A model generated the notes under the pieces. It had not been told where the DNA came from, did no database searches, and saw nothing but the letters and a program-made list of their open reading frames with translations. From assembly GCA_937921775.1 (NCBI GenBank), contig CAKZUK010000143.1, positions 1 to 33,356 of the forward strand: 33,356 bases of DNA, in the 5' to 3' direction. The stretch is from an uncultured Saprospiraceae bacterium. GTDB taxonomy: Bacteria > Bacteroidota > Bacteroidia > Chitinophagales > Saprospiraceae. This document shows positions 8,572 through 16,841 of the stretch, piece by piece; positions within the stretch are counted from its first letter, which is position 1, and each line of letters starts with the position of its first letter. Both the position numbers and the translations under genes were made by a program.

Positions 8572-8748
8572 AAGGAAGGCGGAAGACCGAAGGAGGAAGT
8601 TAGCCTCTCGCGTGTCAAAGTTGACCTATTCACGATATAAGAATTTACACTTATAAAACTACGGTTTTTGGACTTCGGTCTAAAAAAAAGAATATTGCTA
8701 ATTCTTATTAAGTATCCGATTTCACTTGCATGAGTGGAATCTGGATAC
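8572..8748. other. Hairpin-rich leader before the DUF2490 gene
   Basis: The 243-bp gap after the carbonic anhydrase gene is full of inverted repeats: a purine-rich block 8572-8600; AGACCGAAG (8584-8592) matched by CTTCGGTCT (8673-8681) just before an A8 run; GTCAA-AG-TTGAC (8614-8625); TATAAG/CTTATA (8636-8655); and a long imperfect hairpin GTATCC...GGATAC (8712-8748) ending 16 bp before the ATG at 8765. The last one is placed where it could affect translation or stability of the downstream message. No known riboswitch class is recognised. Confidence 0.45.
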
Positions 8749-8764
8749 TCTTTGAAAATGTAAA

Positions 8765-9463
8765 ATGTCAAGAAAAATAAAGAACTTATTTACCCTGCTC
8801 TTTTTTGCTTTACTATCAAATTCTCTGCTTGCGCAACAGAATGAATTTGGTAACTGGCTAATGTATTTCGGTACCAATCGAATCACAGATGACTGGAGCA
8901 TACATTCGGAAGTACAGTATCGAAATCATACGATCGAGCCTGTGAATATCGAGCAGTTATTGTTAAGGACGGGAGTGAATTATCACCTAAGTAAAAATGC
9001 GATTCTAACAGGGGGTTATGGTTATATCGGATCACACGTTTTCGAAAGTGACCAGAAAGCTCCGGAGTCAAGAGAACACCGTCTCTTTCAGCAACTGATT
9101 TTAATCAACAAAGTAAGTCGCCTGAAATTTGAACACCGATACCGTCTAGAGCAACGCTGGGTCGACAGCGGAGATGAGACGGCTTACAAAAATAGAATTC
9201 GCTATCGTCTGATGGTTTTTCTACCCCTAAACAAACCAGTCATTGAACCCGGCACCTTGTTCCTCGGTGTTTACGATGAAGTTTTCATGAACACTAAAAG
9301 TGTGTTTTTCGATCGCAACCGATTGTACGCAGCTTTGGGTTACCAATTTAAGAAAAACTTACAAGCTCAAGTGGGCTATTTATATCAGAGAGTAAATGAT
9401 TTTGGAAAGAGCTATCTACAGGTGGCTGTGGTGTTTAATACTGATTTCCGAAAGGAAGATTAA
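8765..9463 (+). CDS. DUF2490 outer-membrane beta-barrel protein
   Basis: A 232-residue protein with a Sec signal peptide (1-23, ending SLLAQ). The mature part is a run of amphipathic beta-strands with family-typical stretches: NEFGNWLMYFGTNRITDDWSIHSEVQYRNH, LLLRTGVNYHLSKNAILTGGYGYI, EHRLFQQLILINKVSRLKFEHRYRLEQRW, and a closing strand SYLQVAVVFNTDF. This matches DUF2490, small barrels of unknown cargo that are widespread in Bacteroidota. Its place after the SulP and carbonic anhydrase genes in the same direction suggests a shared role at the cell surface, but a separate promoter in the 243-bp leader is likely. Confidence 0.85.
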   Translation: MSRKIKNLFTLLFFALLSNSLLAQQNEFGNWLMYFGTNRITDDWSIHSEVQYRNHTIEPVNIEQLLLRTGVNYHLSKNAILTGGYGYIGSHVFESDQKAPESREHRLFQQLILINKVSRLKFEHRYRLEQRWVDSGDETAYKNRIRYRLMVFLPLNKPVIEPGTLFLGVYDEVFMNTKSVFFDRNRLYAALGYQFKKNLQAQVGYLYQRVNDFGKSYLQVAVVFNTDFRKED

Positions 9464-9476
9464 CAAGAAACTGTTT

Positions 9477-9515
9477 TATTCAATATTCAATATTCAATAT
9501 TCAATATTCAATATT
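9477..9515. repeat. Heptamer tandem repeat (CAATATT)n
   Basis: Five perfect copies of CAATATT (9481-9515) preceded by a partial copy TATT. It lies between the DUF2490 stop codon and its terminator, so a change in copy number would not alter a protein. Confidence 0.9.
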
Positions 9516-9556
9516 GCAGCTATATCGTGGAAGTCGATGTAGCTGCATTTTTGTTT
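9516..9556 (+). terminator. Intrinsic terminator after the DUF2490 gene
   Basis: A 12-bp stem pairs GCAGCTATATCG (9516-9527) with CGATGTAGCTGC (9535-9546); the one non-Watson-Crick position is a wobble pair. The loop is 7 nt and a T-rich run follows (9548-9556). Confidence 0.8.
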
Positions 9557-9743
9557 TTTAAAAGCTTAGGAATTAGAACCTGCTTGGGCGGCTTGACAGC
9601 TTTTGATTTCGGCCACTCTGGCACCTGATAGGCTCCCCATTCGTTCGTATTGAAGAGAAATTTCGGGCTCTTCCGTCTCCCGCTTTCGGACTTCCGTCCT
9701 CCTTTTGTATCTTGTTGCTTCAATCATCCACATAATTAAAGCA

Positions 9744-10421
9744 ATGAAAAACATATACCTATTCCTACTCGCCCTCGTCTGCCTATCCTTCAATGCCTGT
9801 AATCACGATGATGACAACGATCTCGAATGCGAAGAATGCAAAGAATGTGAGGAGTGTGAAGAACTTCCTGGCTATAAAAATTACACGGTCGATTTCTTTT
9901 CTACCCATAAAGATTTTGTGATCATTCCAACAATTTACGAAACGGTAACAGAGCAGGTACAACTAAGACCAGCTCATCAGGAAGGTGCGACCTTTGAGAC
10001 GGTTACAGAACAATATCTGGTAAAAGAACCCTCGGTCCGCAATCTGATTTTAGAAAAAGAAACCATACATCTTGTCACTAATTCTGAAACAGATAGTGTG
10101 GCAACTATTGACTGCTATCACTTTTTTGATGAAGCTGATTTTATTCAAATAGAAATACCTGCAGAGTATAGTACTCGAAGCTACCAAGTATTATTGCTGA
10201 ATGGGACTGGTGCTGAAGTGCCTGCAGAATATGGGACGGTTACAAGGAAAATTGTCGTTGCTCTTTCTGAAGTTGTCCCTAATACTGAAGCGCAAGTTTT
10301 TACGCCAGTAGGTTTTAGAGTTGTAGAGGATCGTGGGATTGAAAGTTATTTGATCGGGCAGTTTGCGCAGCAGTTGGCCTTGGATTGTTTTGAGGGAAAT
10401 GGCTATCGGATTAATGATTGA
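9744..10421 (+). CDS. Lipoprotein with acidic CxxCxxCxxC segment
   Basis: A 225-residue lipoprotein. The signal peptide ends in the lipobox SFNAC with lipid cysteine C19. Directly after it comes an acidic stretch with four evenly spaced cysteines C29, C32, C35 and C38 (ECEECKECEECEE). The rest has a repeated motif, YETVTEQ and FETVTEQ near residues 70 and 90 and YGTVTRK near 164, joined by IPAEY/VPAEY, which I recall from other Bacteroidota and proteobacterial envelope proteins of unknown role. I chose ATG 9744 rather than an in-frame ATG at 9705 because it gives a compact lipoprotein signal. Function unknown; metal binding by the cysteine cluster or simply a spacer are both possible. Confidence 0.75.
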   Translation: MKNIYLFLLALVCLSFNACNHDDDNDLECEECKECEECEELPGYKNYTVDFFSTHKDFVIIPTIYETVTEQVQLRPAHQEGATFETVTEQYLVKEPSVRNLILEKETIHLVTNSETDSVATIDCYHFFDEADFIQIEIPAEYSTRSYQVLLLNGTGAEVPAEYGTVTRKIVVALSEVVPNTEAQVFTPVGFRVVEDRGIESYLIGQFAQQLALDCFEGNGYRIND

Positions 10422-10931
10422 GCTGTCTAGCTTAGGAGATCCTCACGCTCAAAATGAACTTATTCCTAAAACTATTAGTTGAGCATCATATTGTTGATAA
10501 ACTAAAAGAAGCCACCTTCGAAGGCCCGTCCGGATACTTCCTTGTTCCTATTTCCGTTAAAGGAATTGTCATTTCAATCATTCTGCAGTTAGATGCAATC
10601 AATCTATAAGTAGAGAAATCAATCCCACCATCTTATTCCGCTTCATGTCCCGAGCATTAGATATCCCAAAGTAACACCAAGGTCCTATGCTACAAAAAAA
10701 ATCGAACATCAAAGTAGGTCTTTTCAAAACTCTCCTGTCTCTATATCATACAAGCTAATCAGCACTAAGTCAATTTACTATTTCACAACATAAAATTTAC
10801 TATTTGATTTCATTTTACATTTTCACAGATAACCATCGGCCGTAACATTATCGTGAATATTTATACAAAAAGTGATGCCTTGCTCCCTTCAAAATGATTC
10901 ACTTATTTCTAAACGTTTAAAATGAAACAAG
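10422..10931. other. 510-bp gap, mostly without recognised gene
   Basis: Apart from a short frame at 10454-10609 described separately, nothing convincing is seen. The second half is AT-rich and likely contains the promoter of the haloperoxidase-like gene. Short open pieces on the plus strand around 10620-10740 are interrupted by stops and could be remains of a decayed gene, but no family is recognisable. Confidence 0.4.
10454..10609 (+). CDS. Possible 51-residue protein or gene fragment
   Basis: ATG 10454 to TAA 10607. The peptide starts MNLFLKLLVEHHIVDKLKEA and ends VISIILQLDAINL. It has balanced, protein-like composition with a helical start and a hydrophobic segment (VPISVKGIVISIILQL), and lies 33 bp after the lipoprotein stop. 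No family is recognised. It may be a small gene, the head of a decayed gene, or chance. Confidence 0.25.
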   Translation: MNLFLKLLVEHHIVDKLKEATFEGPSGYFLVPISVKGIVISIILQLDAINL

Positions 10932-12365
10932 ATGAGAAGTATTAAATTGAATGCCTTTGCGCTCCTTATTTTAATTGGCTTTGTTTTTCAAGGATGTTCT
11001 AAAGATGAAAATATAACTACAGGCGTTAATGAAATTGTTGGAAACGATAATGATAACAACGGTAACAACGATGGTGAGAACAACAACATGGGCGCCACTA
11101 CCGGGAATGATCTTGTATTTCAATGGACTGAATTGATGTTAGACCTTGAGCGCTATGCTGCAGGTATGCGTCCAAATGCTTCCGCTAGAGCACTTGCATA
11201 CATCTACCTCGCAAGTTATGAAACGGCTGTCCCAACAATAGTAGGTCAGAGTTCACTTGATGATCAATTACAGGGATTTAGAATTAGAGAAAACGAAATA
11301 CCTGATGCATTAAATCCCCAAATAGCCCTAAACGCTTGTTTCGCAAAAGTACTAGATCATTTTCTTTTGAACGTCCCTTCCAATTTGAAATCAAGAATTG
11401 GTGAACTAGAATCAAGACTGGAAAATGAACTAGACAATGATTTGTCGGATGAATTGATTCGTGAATCTAAGGATTGGGGGGACTACGTGGCGCGGCAGGT
11501 CATCGAATACAGTGAGTCCGATCAAGCTGCTGAAACGCAAGTACTTGATCCGCAGCCAAGATCTTATGAGCCACCAACAGGTGATGGATTCTGGACTTAT
11601 TCAGATGACCCAGAGCGAGCTTTATTCCCATATTGGGAGTCTGTAAGAACTTTTGTTATATCCCCAGATCAAACATCTACTGTAGCACCAATCGATTACA
11701 GTGAAAATTCGAACTCCGCGTACTTTGCGCAAATGACAGAAGCTTATACTGTAAACAATGCCGCCAAAAATGGAGATGACGAACAACTCTGGATTGCTGA
11801 ATTTTGGAGTGATGATGTGGAAGGTTTAATGTTTAGTCCACCAGCAAGACAACTGTCTATAGCCAATCAATTGGTCAAGCAGTATGATCTTAACCTTGCG
11901 GAGACGCTGTCGATGTATGTGAAATTAGGATTCTCACTAAATGACGCAGCAGTGGCCACCTGGAAATACAAGTACCAATACATGGTGATGCGACCCAATG
12001 TTTTTATACATGAGTTTATCGATTCTGATTACCAAACGAATTTGTACCGATTGATCTACTGGCCTAATCCTAGTTTTCCGGGCTACCCTTCAGGGCACTC
12101 TTGTTTTGCCTCTGCAGCGGCAGGTATTTTTATCGACTATTTTGGAAGCCAAACGAGCTTCACGGATCGATCGCATGAAGGAAGAGATGAGTTTCAGGGA
12201 GCAGCTCGAAGTTTTACAAGTTTCGAACAAATGGCAGAGGAGAATGCATTTTCGAGAATCCCCTTAGGTGTTCACGTTCGCATGGATTGTGATGAAGGAA
12301 TTCGACTGGGTTATGAAATATCAGAAGCAGTAAATCAATTGGATTTATTTAGAAATCCTGGTTAG
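10932..12365 (+). CDS. Vanadium-dependent haloperoxidase / PAP2 superfamily lipoprotein
   Basis: A 477-residue lipoprotein: signal peptide with lipobox FQGC (C22), then an Asn/Asp/Gly-rich flexible linker (about 36-60). The helical catalytic domain has the full vanadate/phosphate pocket: K347-x6-R354-P, P386-S-G-H389, and S441-R-x5-H448 with D452 in SRIPLGVHVRMD. These residues are shared by vanadium haloperoxidases and acid phosphatases of the PAP2 family. The length (over 400 residues) and N-terminal helical region fit the haloperoxidase-like branch, but halide oxidation against phosphatase activity cannot be decided from sequence. It should sit on the periplasmic or outer face of the envelope. 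It is monocistronic with its own terminator 20 bp downstream. Confidence 0.88.
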   Translation: MRSIKLNAFALLILIGFVFQGCSKDENITTGVNEIVGNDNDNNGNNDGENNNMGATTGNDLVFQWTELMLDLERYAAGMRPNASARALAYIYLASYETAVPTIVGQSSLDDQLQGFRIRENEIPDALNPQIALNACFAKVLDHFLLNVPSNLKSRIGELESRLENELDNDLSDELIRESKDWGDYVARQVIEYSESDQAAETQVLDPQPRSYEPPTGDGFWTYSDDPERALFPYWESVRTFVISPDQTSTVAPIDYSENSNSAYFAQMTEAYTVNNAAKNGDDEQLWIAEFWSDDVEGLMFSPPARQLSIANQLVKQYDLNLAETLSMYVKLGFSLNDAAVATWKYKYQYMVMRPNVFIHEFIDSDYQTNLYRLIYWPNPSFPGYPSGHSCFASAAAGIFIDYFGSQTSFTDRSHEGRDEFQGAARSFTSFEQMAEENAFSRIPLGVHVRMDCDEGIRLGYEISEAVNQLDLFRNPG

Positions 12366-12384
12366 TATAAGAGGTTTTTTGTTG

Positions 12385-12421
12385 GGGCGCTCTGGCTTAT
12401 GTCAGGGCGCTTTTTTTTTTG
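12385..12421 (+). terminator. Intrinsic terminator of the haloperoxidase-like gene
   Basis: GCGCTCTG (12387-12394) pairs with CAGGGCGC (12403-12410) with one G-U pair; two more pairs close a TTAT loop. A run of ten T follows at 12411-12420. Confidence 0.9.
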
Positions 12422-12551
12422 AGATTGCCTTGTAAGTAAAACCTTTAAGTGGCAACAATAAGGCAGGTTTTACGTATTCTGAAGGAAGTAAAGGGGAACA
12501 TTAGGAAAGACAGTAGCCTTAGAAAGAAGGGGGACTAAAAAAGCAAAAAGT

Positions 12552-12579
12552 AAGGGCCGAGTCTTATGACTCGGCCCTT
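12552..12579 (-). terminator. Perfect 12-bp hairpin, probable minus-strand terminator
   Basis: AAGGGCCGAGTC (12552-12563) and GACTCGGCCCTT (12568-12579) pair perfectly around TTAT. Read on the minus strand it is followed by T-rich sequence (the A-rich 12537-12550 on plus), so it most likely ends transcripts of the T9SS genes to its right. A nearby 9-bp inverted repeat GTAAAACCT/AGGTTTTAC (12436-12473) is separate. Confidence 0.65.
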
Positions 12580-12614
12580 CGCCTGGTTTTCTAAACTAAA
12601 CCTAACTGGTATAC

Positions 12615-12862
12615 TTAATTGGGTTTAGTACTAAAAAATAGGCGTCCAAATATATTCGAATCAACATCTTTAGAAATCGAATAGGCATAGATCCCTCCTG
12701 CTAATTGTGGTAGGCGAATTTTATGCTCGCTTGAAGCGGCTTCCGATTTTATTATTTCTTGGAACACTAAACTTCCTGTTGTGTCATAAATTTTAAATTG
12801 AAACTAATTCAACCTTTTCACCTTCCTGAAAATCAGGAAGGGAAAAGAATTGTTTCTAAAAC
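12615..12862 (-). pseudogene. Frameshifted remnant of a T9SS C-terminal sorting domain
   Basis: Reading minus from about 12803 to a TAA at 12615 gives about 62 residues with a clear sorting-domain end: FKIYDTTGSLVFQEIIKS, then LPQLAGGIYAYSI, then RLFFSTKPN. An in-frame TAG precedes it at 12804-12806. In another frame just upstream is SLPDFQEGEKVELVSI, which is the strand that should come immediately before, and a third frame gives RNNSF. So one domain is spread over two or three frames with no start codon. It lies downstream of an intact T9SS gene that has its own sorting domain, and is therefore the tail of a second, mostly deleted gene. Confidence 0.7.
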
Positions 12863-12949
12863 GAAGGCGCTGCTATAGTTTCTGTGAAGTTGAGCAATAT
12901 AAACAACTTCTGTAGTGAAAATCAAAGATCAGAAACCAAGCAATACATA

Positions 12950-15076
12950 TTATTGAACAATAAGGGTCTGCGTAGAATTTTCATTACCAAGCTGCAACTG
13001 TATTTTGTATACACCTTTTGAAAATCTAGAAAGGTCAATCGTATACTGAGAATTACCTTCAGAAAACATCCCTAAATCCGAACTAGATACTAGCTGCCCA
13101 AGACTATTGTAAATAAGGAGTTTTACAGCCGTATTTTTTGAGGTAGCAAAGTCAAGAGTAGCATACATGCTAGCTGGATTAGGATATATTAAAATACTAG
13201 CATTTTGCTTTAGTACGGCATTTGTCGTGCTCGTAATTATTGGTGAATTTGAGAAGACACCATAGATATTACTTCCCCACCACAAAGTACCTGCATCATC
13301 AAACTGGACCATAGCGCTAGGAGAAACATCAAACTGAGGAAGGTCCTCCACCAGTAGATCTCCCCATACACCATCCAGTAGGGTAGTGACTCCGAATGAA
13401 TGTCCAAAGTATAGCTTCCCTGTTGCATCACTCTCGATGGAATTAATATCGTAATTTGCCATTTGACCAATGTTGCCGATAAATGGATTGGAAAATTCAA
13501 GACCATCAAATTTGATAGCTCCCGGTCCGCTACCTTCAGCAATCCAAACATTACCTGCGCTGTCAAAATGGAAATCGCCTACAGGGCGAACAAAGGCTGG
13601 ATGGTCCACTGCAGAATAGCTCGTCCAAACACCAGCAGAACTTAGTTTTTGGATGACATTATCTACATCCCAGTCTGTTGTTGCAATCCATAAATTGTCA
13701 TCTGCATCAATACCATGACCAGATAAATCGAGAGATGTAATGTCTGAATTTCCACTATTGTACTCACTGATCGTTCCGTTGTCTAATATAGAAACTTTGT
13801 TGCTTGATAAAATGTAAATTCTACCCTGACTATCGATATCTAAACCTTTGCCGGTAAGGGTACTATACAGCTCCCAGTCACTACCATCGTAGTGGTAAAA
13901 TCCATCGCTAGAAATCAACCAAATATTATCATCAGCTAATGCAAGTATGTCATTGAAAAGTGCAAAAGGTATTGCCATGCTTGGCTTTGGAAGAAAAGAC
14001 CAGTTGCCATCTGTGTCTAAGACAGAAAAATTCTCTTCCGAACCAGTTGTGAAATACATTTTACCGTTAGCGCCTTTATTAATGTTGCGCGTACCAACAG
14101 ATTCTAGCGTATGATCAGAAATTAAAACAGTTTGAATACTTCCTCCCTGATTTACCGAAAGGTGGATATTTCTATTCATCCAACGATTGTTTTGATCATC
14201 AATATGGAAATAGTCGGTTACATTACTGAAAATAGTTGCTTGCGGATCTACTTGCTGCACCCAAGCGTCATTCTCTAATCTGTAAATACCATTTCTTTGA
14301 CTATTGAAATAAACGTTGCCATCTACATCCTCTGTGAATTTTAGTACTTGAGAACCATTGAAATCAATCGCAGATGATTCCCATTGCGCGCCATCATAGC
14401 GACTAATTTGATCAAGGTGACCGGCCATATACAAATCTCCCGTGCTGCTAGTAAATAGGTCAGCGCTATTGTAATTTTGTAGATCAGCACCTTCTGTGAG
14501 GTTAGACCAAACGCCATTTGCAAATTTGTGAAGATCAATCGAGGCTACGAAAACTTCTCCAGCAGCATTAATCTCCATATCCCAAATGTGGAAGAGACTA
14601 GATCCTAAATCATCTTGATCGTAATGCGTCCAATCTTGTCCTTGGCGGTGAAAAATACCATCATTGGTTCCTATCCAAAAATCACCATTCGGTGCAATTT
14701 TAAAATCGTACAATTCGGTGTTATCATCAATTACATCGCTATCTGCCATGGTAGGATCTTCAAAATCTGTCCCATCAAATCGAAGTAACAATACATCATA
14801 AACACCAATCCATGTAGTTCCATCAGGAGCCTGACTAATGCTTTGAATATGATTGTTGGTCAAATTGGAATTCGATTTATTAAAAATCGTTTTTTCTAAA
14901 GTGCTTTTATTGAGCACCACTAGACCGGCATCTGTAGCCATAAGTAATTCATCACCTGTGTCAACCAAGTCATTAATTTGCTGCTGACTTTGATAAGATG
15001 TCCAATCTTGCGCAACTATTGAAGTTTGGAATAAAAAACTGAGGGCGATAAAGAAAGAAATTTTTACAAAATCCAT
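12950..15076 (-). CDS. Secreted beta-propeller protein with T9SS sorting domain
   Basis: A 708-residue protein with a Sec signal peptide (1-22, ending SIVAQ). The body is many repeats of the two-component-regulator-propeller type (for example WTSYQSQQQINDLVDTGDELLMATDAGLVVLNK, DGTTWIGVYDVLLLRFDG, NGDFWIGTNDGIFHRQGQDWTHYD, DNNRWMNRNIH), about one per 40-45 residues, enough for one or two propellers. The last ~80 residues (ILIYPNPASMYATLDF, LLIYNSLGQLVSSS, LSRFSKGVYKIQLQ) are a type A T9SS sorting domain. There is no histidine kinase or membrane segment, so this is a stand-alone secreted propeller rather than a sensor. Ligand unknown. Its message probably ends at the hairpin near 12552. Confidence 0.85.
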   Translation of the reverse strand: MDFVKISFFIALSFLFQTSIVAQDWTSYQSQQQINDLVDTGDELLMATDAGLVVLNKSTLEKTIFNKSNSNLTNNHIQSISQAPDGTTWIGVYDVLLLRFDGTDFEDPTMADSDVIDDNTELYDFKIAPNGDFWIGTNDGIFHRQGQDWTHYDQDDLGSSLFHIWDMEINAAGEVFVASIDLHKFANGVWSNLTEGADLQNYNSADLFTSSTGDLYMAGHLDQISRYDGAQWESSAIDFNGSQVLKFTEDVDGNVYFNSQRNGIYRLENDAWVQQVDPQATIFSNVTDYFHIDDQNNRWMNRNIHLSVNQGGSIQTVLISDHTLESVGTRNINKGANGKMYFTTGSEENFSVLDTDGNWSFLPKPSMAIPFALFNDILALADDNIWLISSDGFYHYDGSDWELYSTLTGKGLDIDSQGRIYILSSNKVSILDNGTISEYNSGNSDITSLDLSGHGIDADDNLWIATTDWDVDNVIQKLSSAGVWTSYSAVDHPAFVRPVGDFHFDSAGNVWIAEGSGPGAIKFDGLEFSNPFIGNIGQMANYDINSIESDATGKLYFGHSFGVTTLLDGVWGDLLVEDLPQFDVSPSAMVQFDDAGTLWWGSNIYGVFSNSPIITSTTNAVLKQNASILIYPNPASMYATLDFATSKNTAVKLLIYNSLGQLVSSSDLGMFSEGNSQYTIDLSRFSKGVYKIQLQLGNENSTQTLIVQ

Positions 15077-15327
15077 AAGAAGAAAATTTTTGATAACGAT
15101 ATAATAATGGGATGAATAACATCCAATATTTTAGGTTTCGAGAAAGTCAAATCATTGCATATTGCAAGGCTCATTAAAATTGAAATTGACATTTCCTTGA
15201 TTGATACCTCAAATTTATAGCTATAATCTAGCTGTCACAAGTACAATGCGAGCTAATAATAAGGTTTCTAAAATGAAGTTTTATCAGCTTATTAGCTTAA
15301 AAAGTATCATTTTATGTTGTTTTGATG

Positions 15328-15335
15328 TATATTTG
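15328..15335 (+). promoter_or_regulatory. Bacteroidota -7 element TATATTTG
   Basis: A perfect TAnnTTTG match 24 bp before the ATG at 15360. It would start transcription a few bases later, inside the longer reading frame that begins at 15201, and so supports 15360 as the real start. A good -33 element is not evident. Confidence 0.45.
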
Positions 15336-15359
15336 ATAAGGTTTCAATTAATAGTCAGA

Positions 15360-16841
15360 ATGAAAATACCTTCAACATTTTTGCACGATTTAGTACAAAC
15401 GCTTACAAAATCAGAGAAGCGTTATATCAAAGTACAGGCCGGCACAGGCCAAAAGGATTATATCCAACTCATGGATGCCCTGATTGCTCAAAAGAGCTTT
15501 GATGAGGACAAACTGATTGAAGACAATAAAGGTGCGAATTTCCTAAAGCACCTCGCCGTCAACAAGCGATACCTTTATGAGCTTTTGCTCAATACACTGA
15601 CACGCTTTGGGGAGCAATCATTAGAACATAAAATATTCGAAAAGGTTAAGGCAGCAAATGCCTTGATAGACAAAGGTCTTTTAGTAGCTGCTATGAGTGA
15701 ATTGAAAAAAGGACAGAAGGCAGCAGAAAAATACGAACTCTTCGAACTGCAAATTGTACTCAGTGGCATTGAAAAGAAACTACTCTCACGGCAGCAACTC
15801 AAAAAGGAAAAAGATGATGTGATTCATCAACTATTCAATATAGAAGTCGATCGCTTAGCGCAATTAAAGAACACCAATGAATACTGGTACCTCGCGCAGC
15901 AGATGGCTCAGTTTCAAACCCGCTTCCAAAAAGTACAAAACGAGGAACAAAAAAAATACATTGAAAACCTCGCTAAATCTCCCCAGTTTAAAAACCAATC
16001 ACTAGCCACCAATTTCAAAAGTAAAATATATTTTTTTCAAGCCAATTCCATTTTTCAGTTTATGCAAGGCAAGGTAAAGGAAGCCTATAAATTCAATAGC
16101 CAATTCCTAGATCTGCTAGAAACCAACGCGCACTTTTTAAAACTCTACGCGCATCTCTATCTCGCCACCTTGAACAATATGCTGATAGATAGCACGGTCA
16201 TCGGAGAGTACGATGTACTAGAAGAAGGAATCAACCGATTGGTGATGACACTAGAACGCCCCGCCTTCAAGTCCATCAAGAATATTAGCTCCCGTGTTTT
16301 TAGACAACGCTATCTATTACTCATCAATTGGAGCCTCAGTCAAAATGATTTTGAAAAACCAATGCACTTAATTCCTGAAATAGAAAAAGGACTAGAGCAA
16401 TTCGGAAAAGAAATAGAACGCCATCATCGCATCACCTTCTATTACCTGATCGCATACATTCTTTTTCAAAATGGCCGTTATGAACAATCCCTCAAATGGA
16501 ACAACCTTATTGTCAACGATCCAAAGGAAGATGTAGTAAAAGAGATTTTCTATTTTGCCAGAATTCTCAATTTACTAATCCATTACGAATTGAAAAATTA
16601 CACCTTGTTGGAATCACTCCTGCTGTCAACACCAAAGTATCTAAAATCACGAAGACCTATCTATGCTACGGAAAAAGCCTTGTTTCGCTTTCTTGGAAAG
16701 TTGTTGAATCGGATTGATAGGAGAGGGCGGGAGCAGTTGCTGGCAGATTTTCGGATTGAGTTGGATCGGCTTTTTGAAGAGCCAGGAGAGAAGCGGGTAT
16801 TTGGTTATTTGGATTTGAGGGTTTGGATTGGGGGGGAGTGA
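15360..16841 (+). CDS. Hypothetical helical-repeat protein
   Basis: A 493-residue protein from ATG 15360 (MKIPSTFLHDLVQTLTKSEKRYIKVQAG). The frame is open to an ATG at 15201, but those 53 residues are low-quality and contain a promoter-like site, so I reject them. The protein is almost all charged amphipathic helix with TPR-like spacing (KAANALIDKGLLVAAMSELKKGQKAAEKYELF, YLIAYILFQNGRYEQSLKWNNLIVND) and no signal peptide or catalytic motif. It is probably a cytoplasmic scaffold or a member of an uncharacterised Bacteroidota family. The last ~120 bases are strikingly G-rich compared with the start. It ends about 380 bp before the CRISPR regulator gene. Confidence 0.7.
   Translation: MKIPSTFLHDLVQTLTKSEKRYIKVQAGTGQKDYIQLMDALIAQKSFDEDKLIEDNKGANFLKHLAVNKRYLYELLLNTLTRFGEQSLEHKIFEKVKAANALIDKGLLVAAMSELKKGQKAAEKYELFELQIVLSGIEKKLLSRQQLKKEKDDVIHQLFNIEVDRLAQLKNTNEYWYLAQQMAQFQTRFQKVQNEEQKKYIENLAKSPQFKNQSLATNFKSKIYFFQANSIFQFMQGKVKEAYKFNSQFLDLLETNAHFLKLYAHLYLATLNNMLIDSTVIGEYDVLEEGINRLVMTLERPAFKSIKNISSRVFRQRYLLLINWSLSQNDFEKPMHLIPEIEKGLEQFGKEIERHHRITFYYLIAYILFQNGRYEQSLKWNNLIVNDPKEDVVKEIFYFARILNLLIHYELKNYTLLESLLLSTPKYLKSRRPIYATEKALFRFLGKLLNRIDRRGREQLLADFRIELDRLFEEPGEKRVFGYLDLRVWIGGE

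Noticed and set aside
9520..9723. A 67-residue minus-strand frame with some protein-like composition (FLFNTNEWGAYQVPEWPKS)
   Set aside because: Its end runs into the terminator stem of the DUF2490 gene and its start is made of the low-complexity GGAAG-type block. It may be debris of an old gene, but support is too thin.
10325..10345. GGGATTGAAAG as a stray CRISPR repeat end
   Set aside because: It is inside the coding sequence of the lipoprotein, only about nine bases match, and nothing resembling the rest of the repeat precedes it.
13237..13566. A 109-residue minus-strand frame within the propeller gene
   Set aside because: It is an out-of-frame shadow of the 708-residue T9SS protein, whose repeats and sorting domain are clear.
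15201..15359. A 53-residue N-terminal extension of the helical hypothetical protein
   Set aside because: The extension contains a TATATTTG promoter element and has poor composition; ATG 15360 gives a normal N-terminus.
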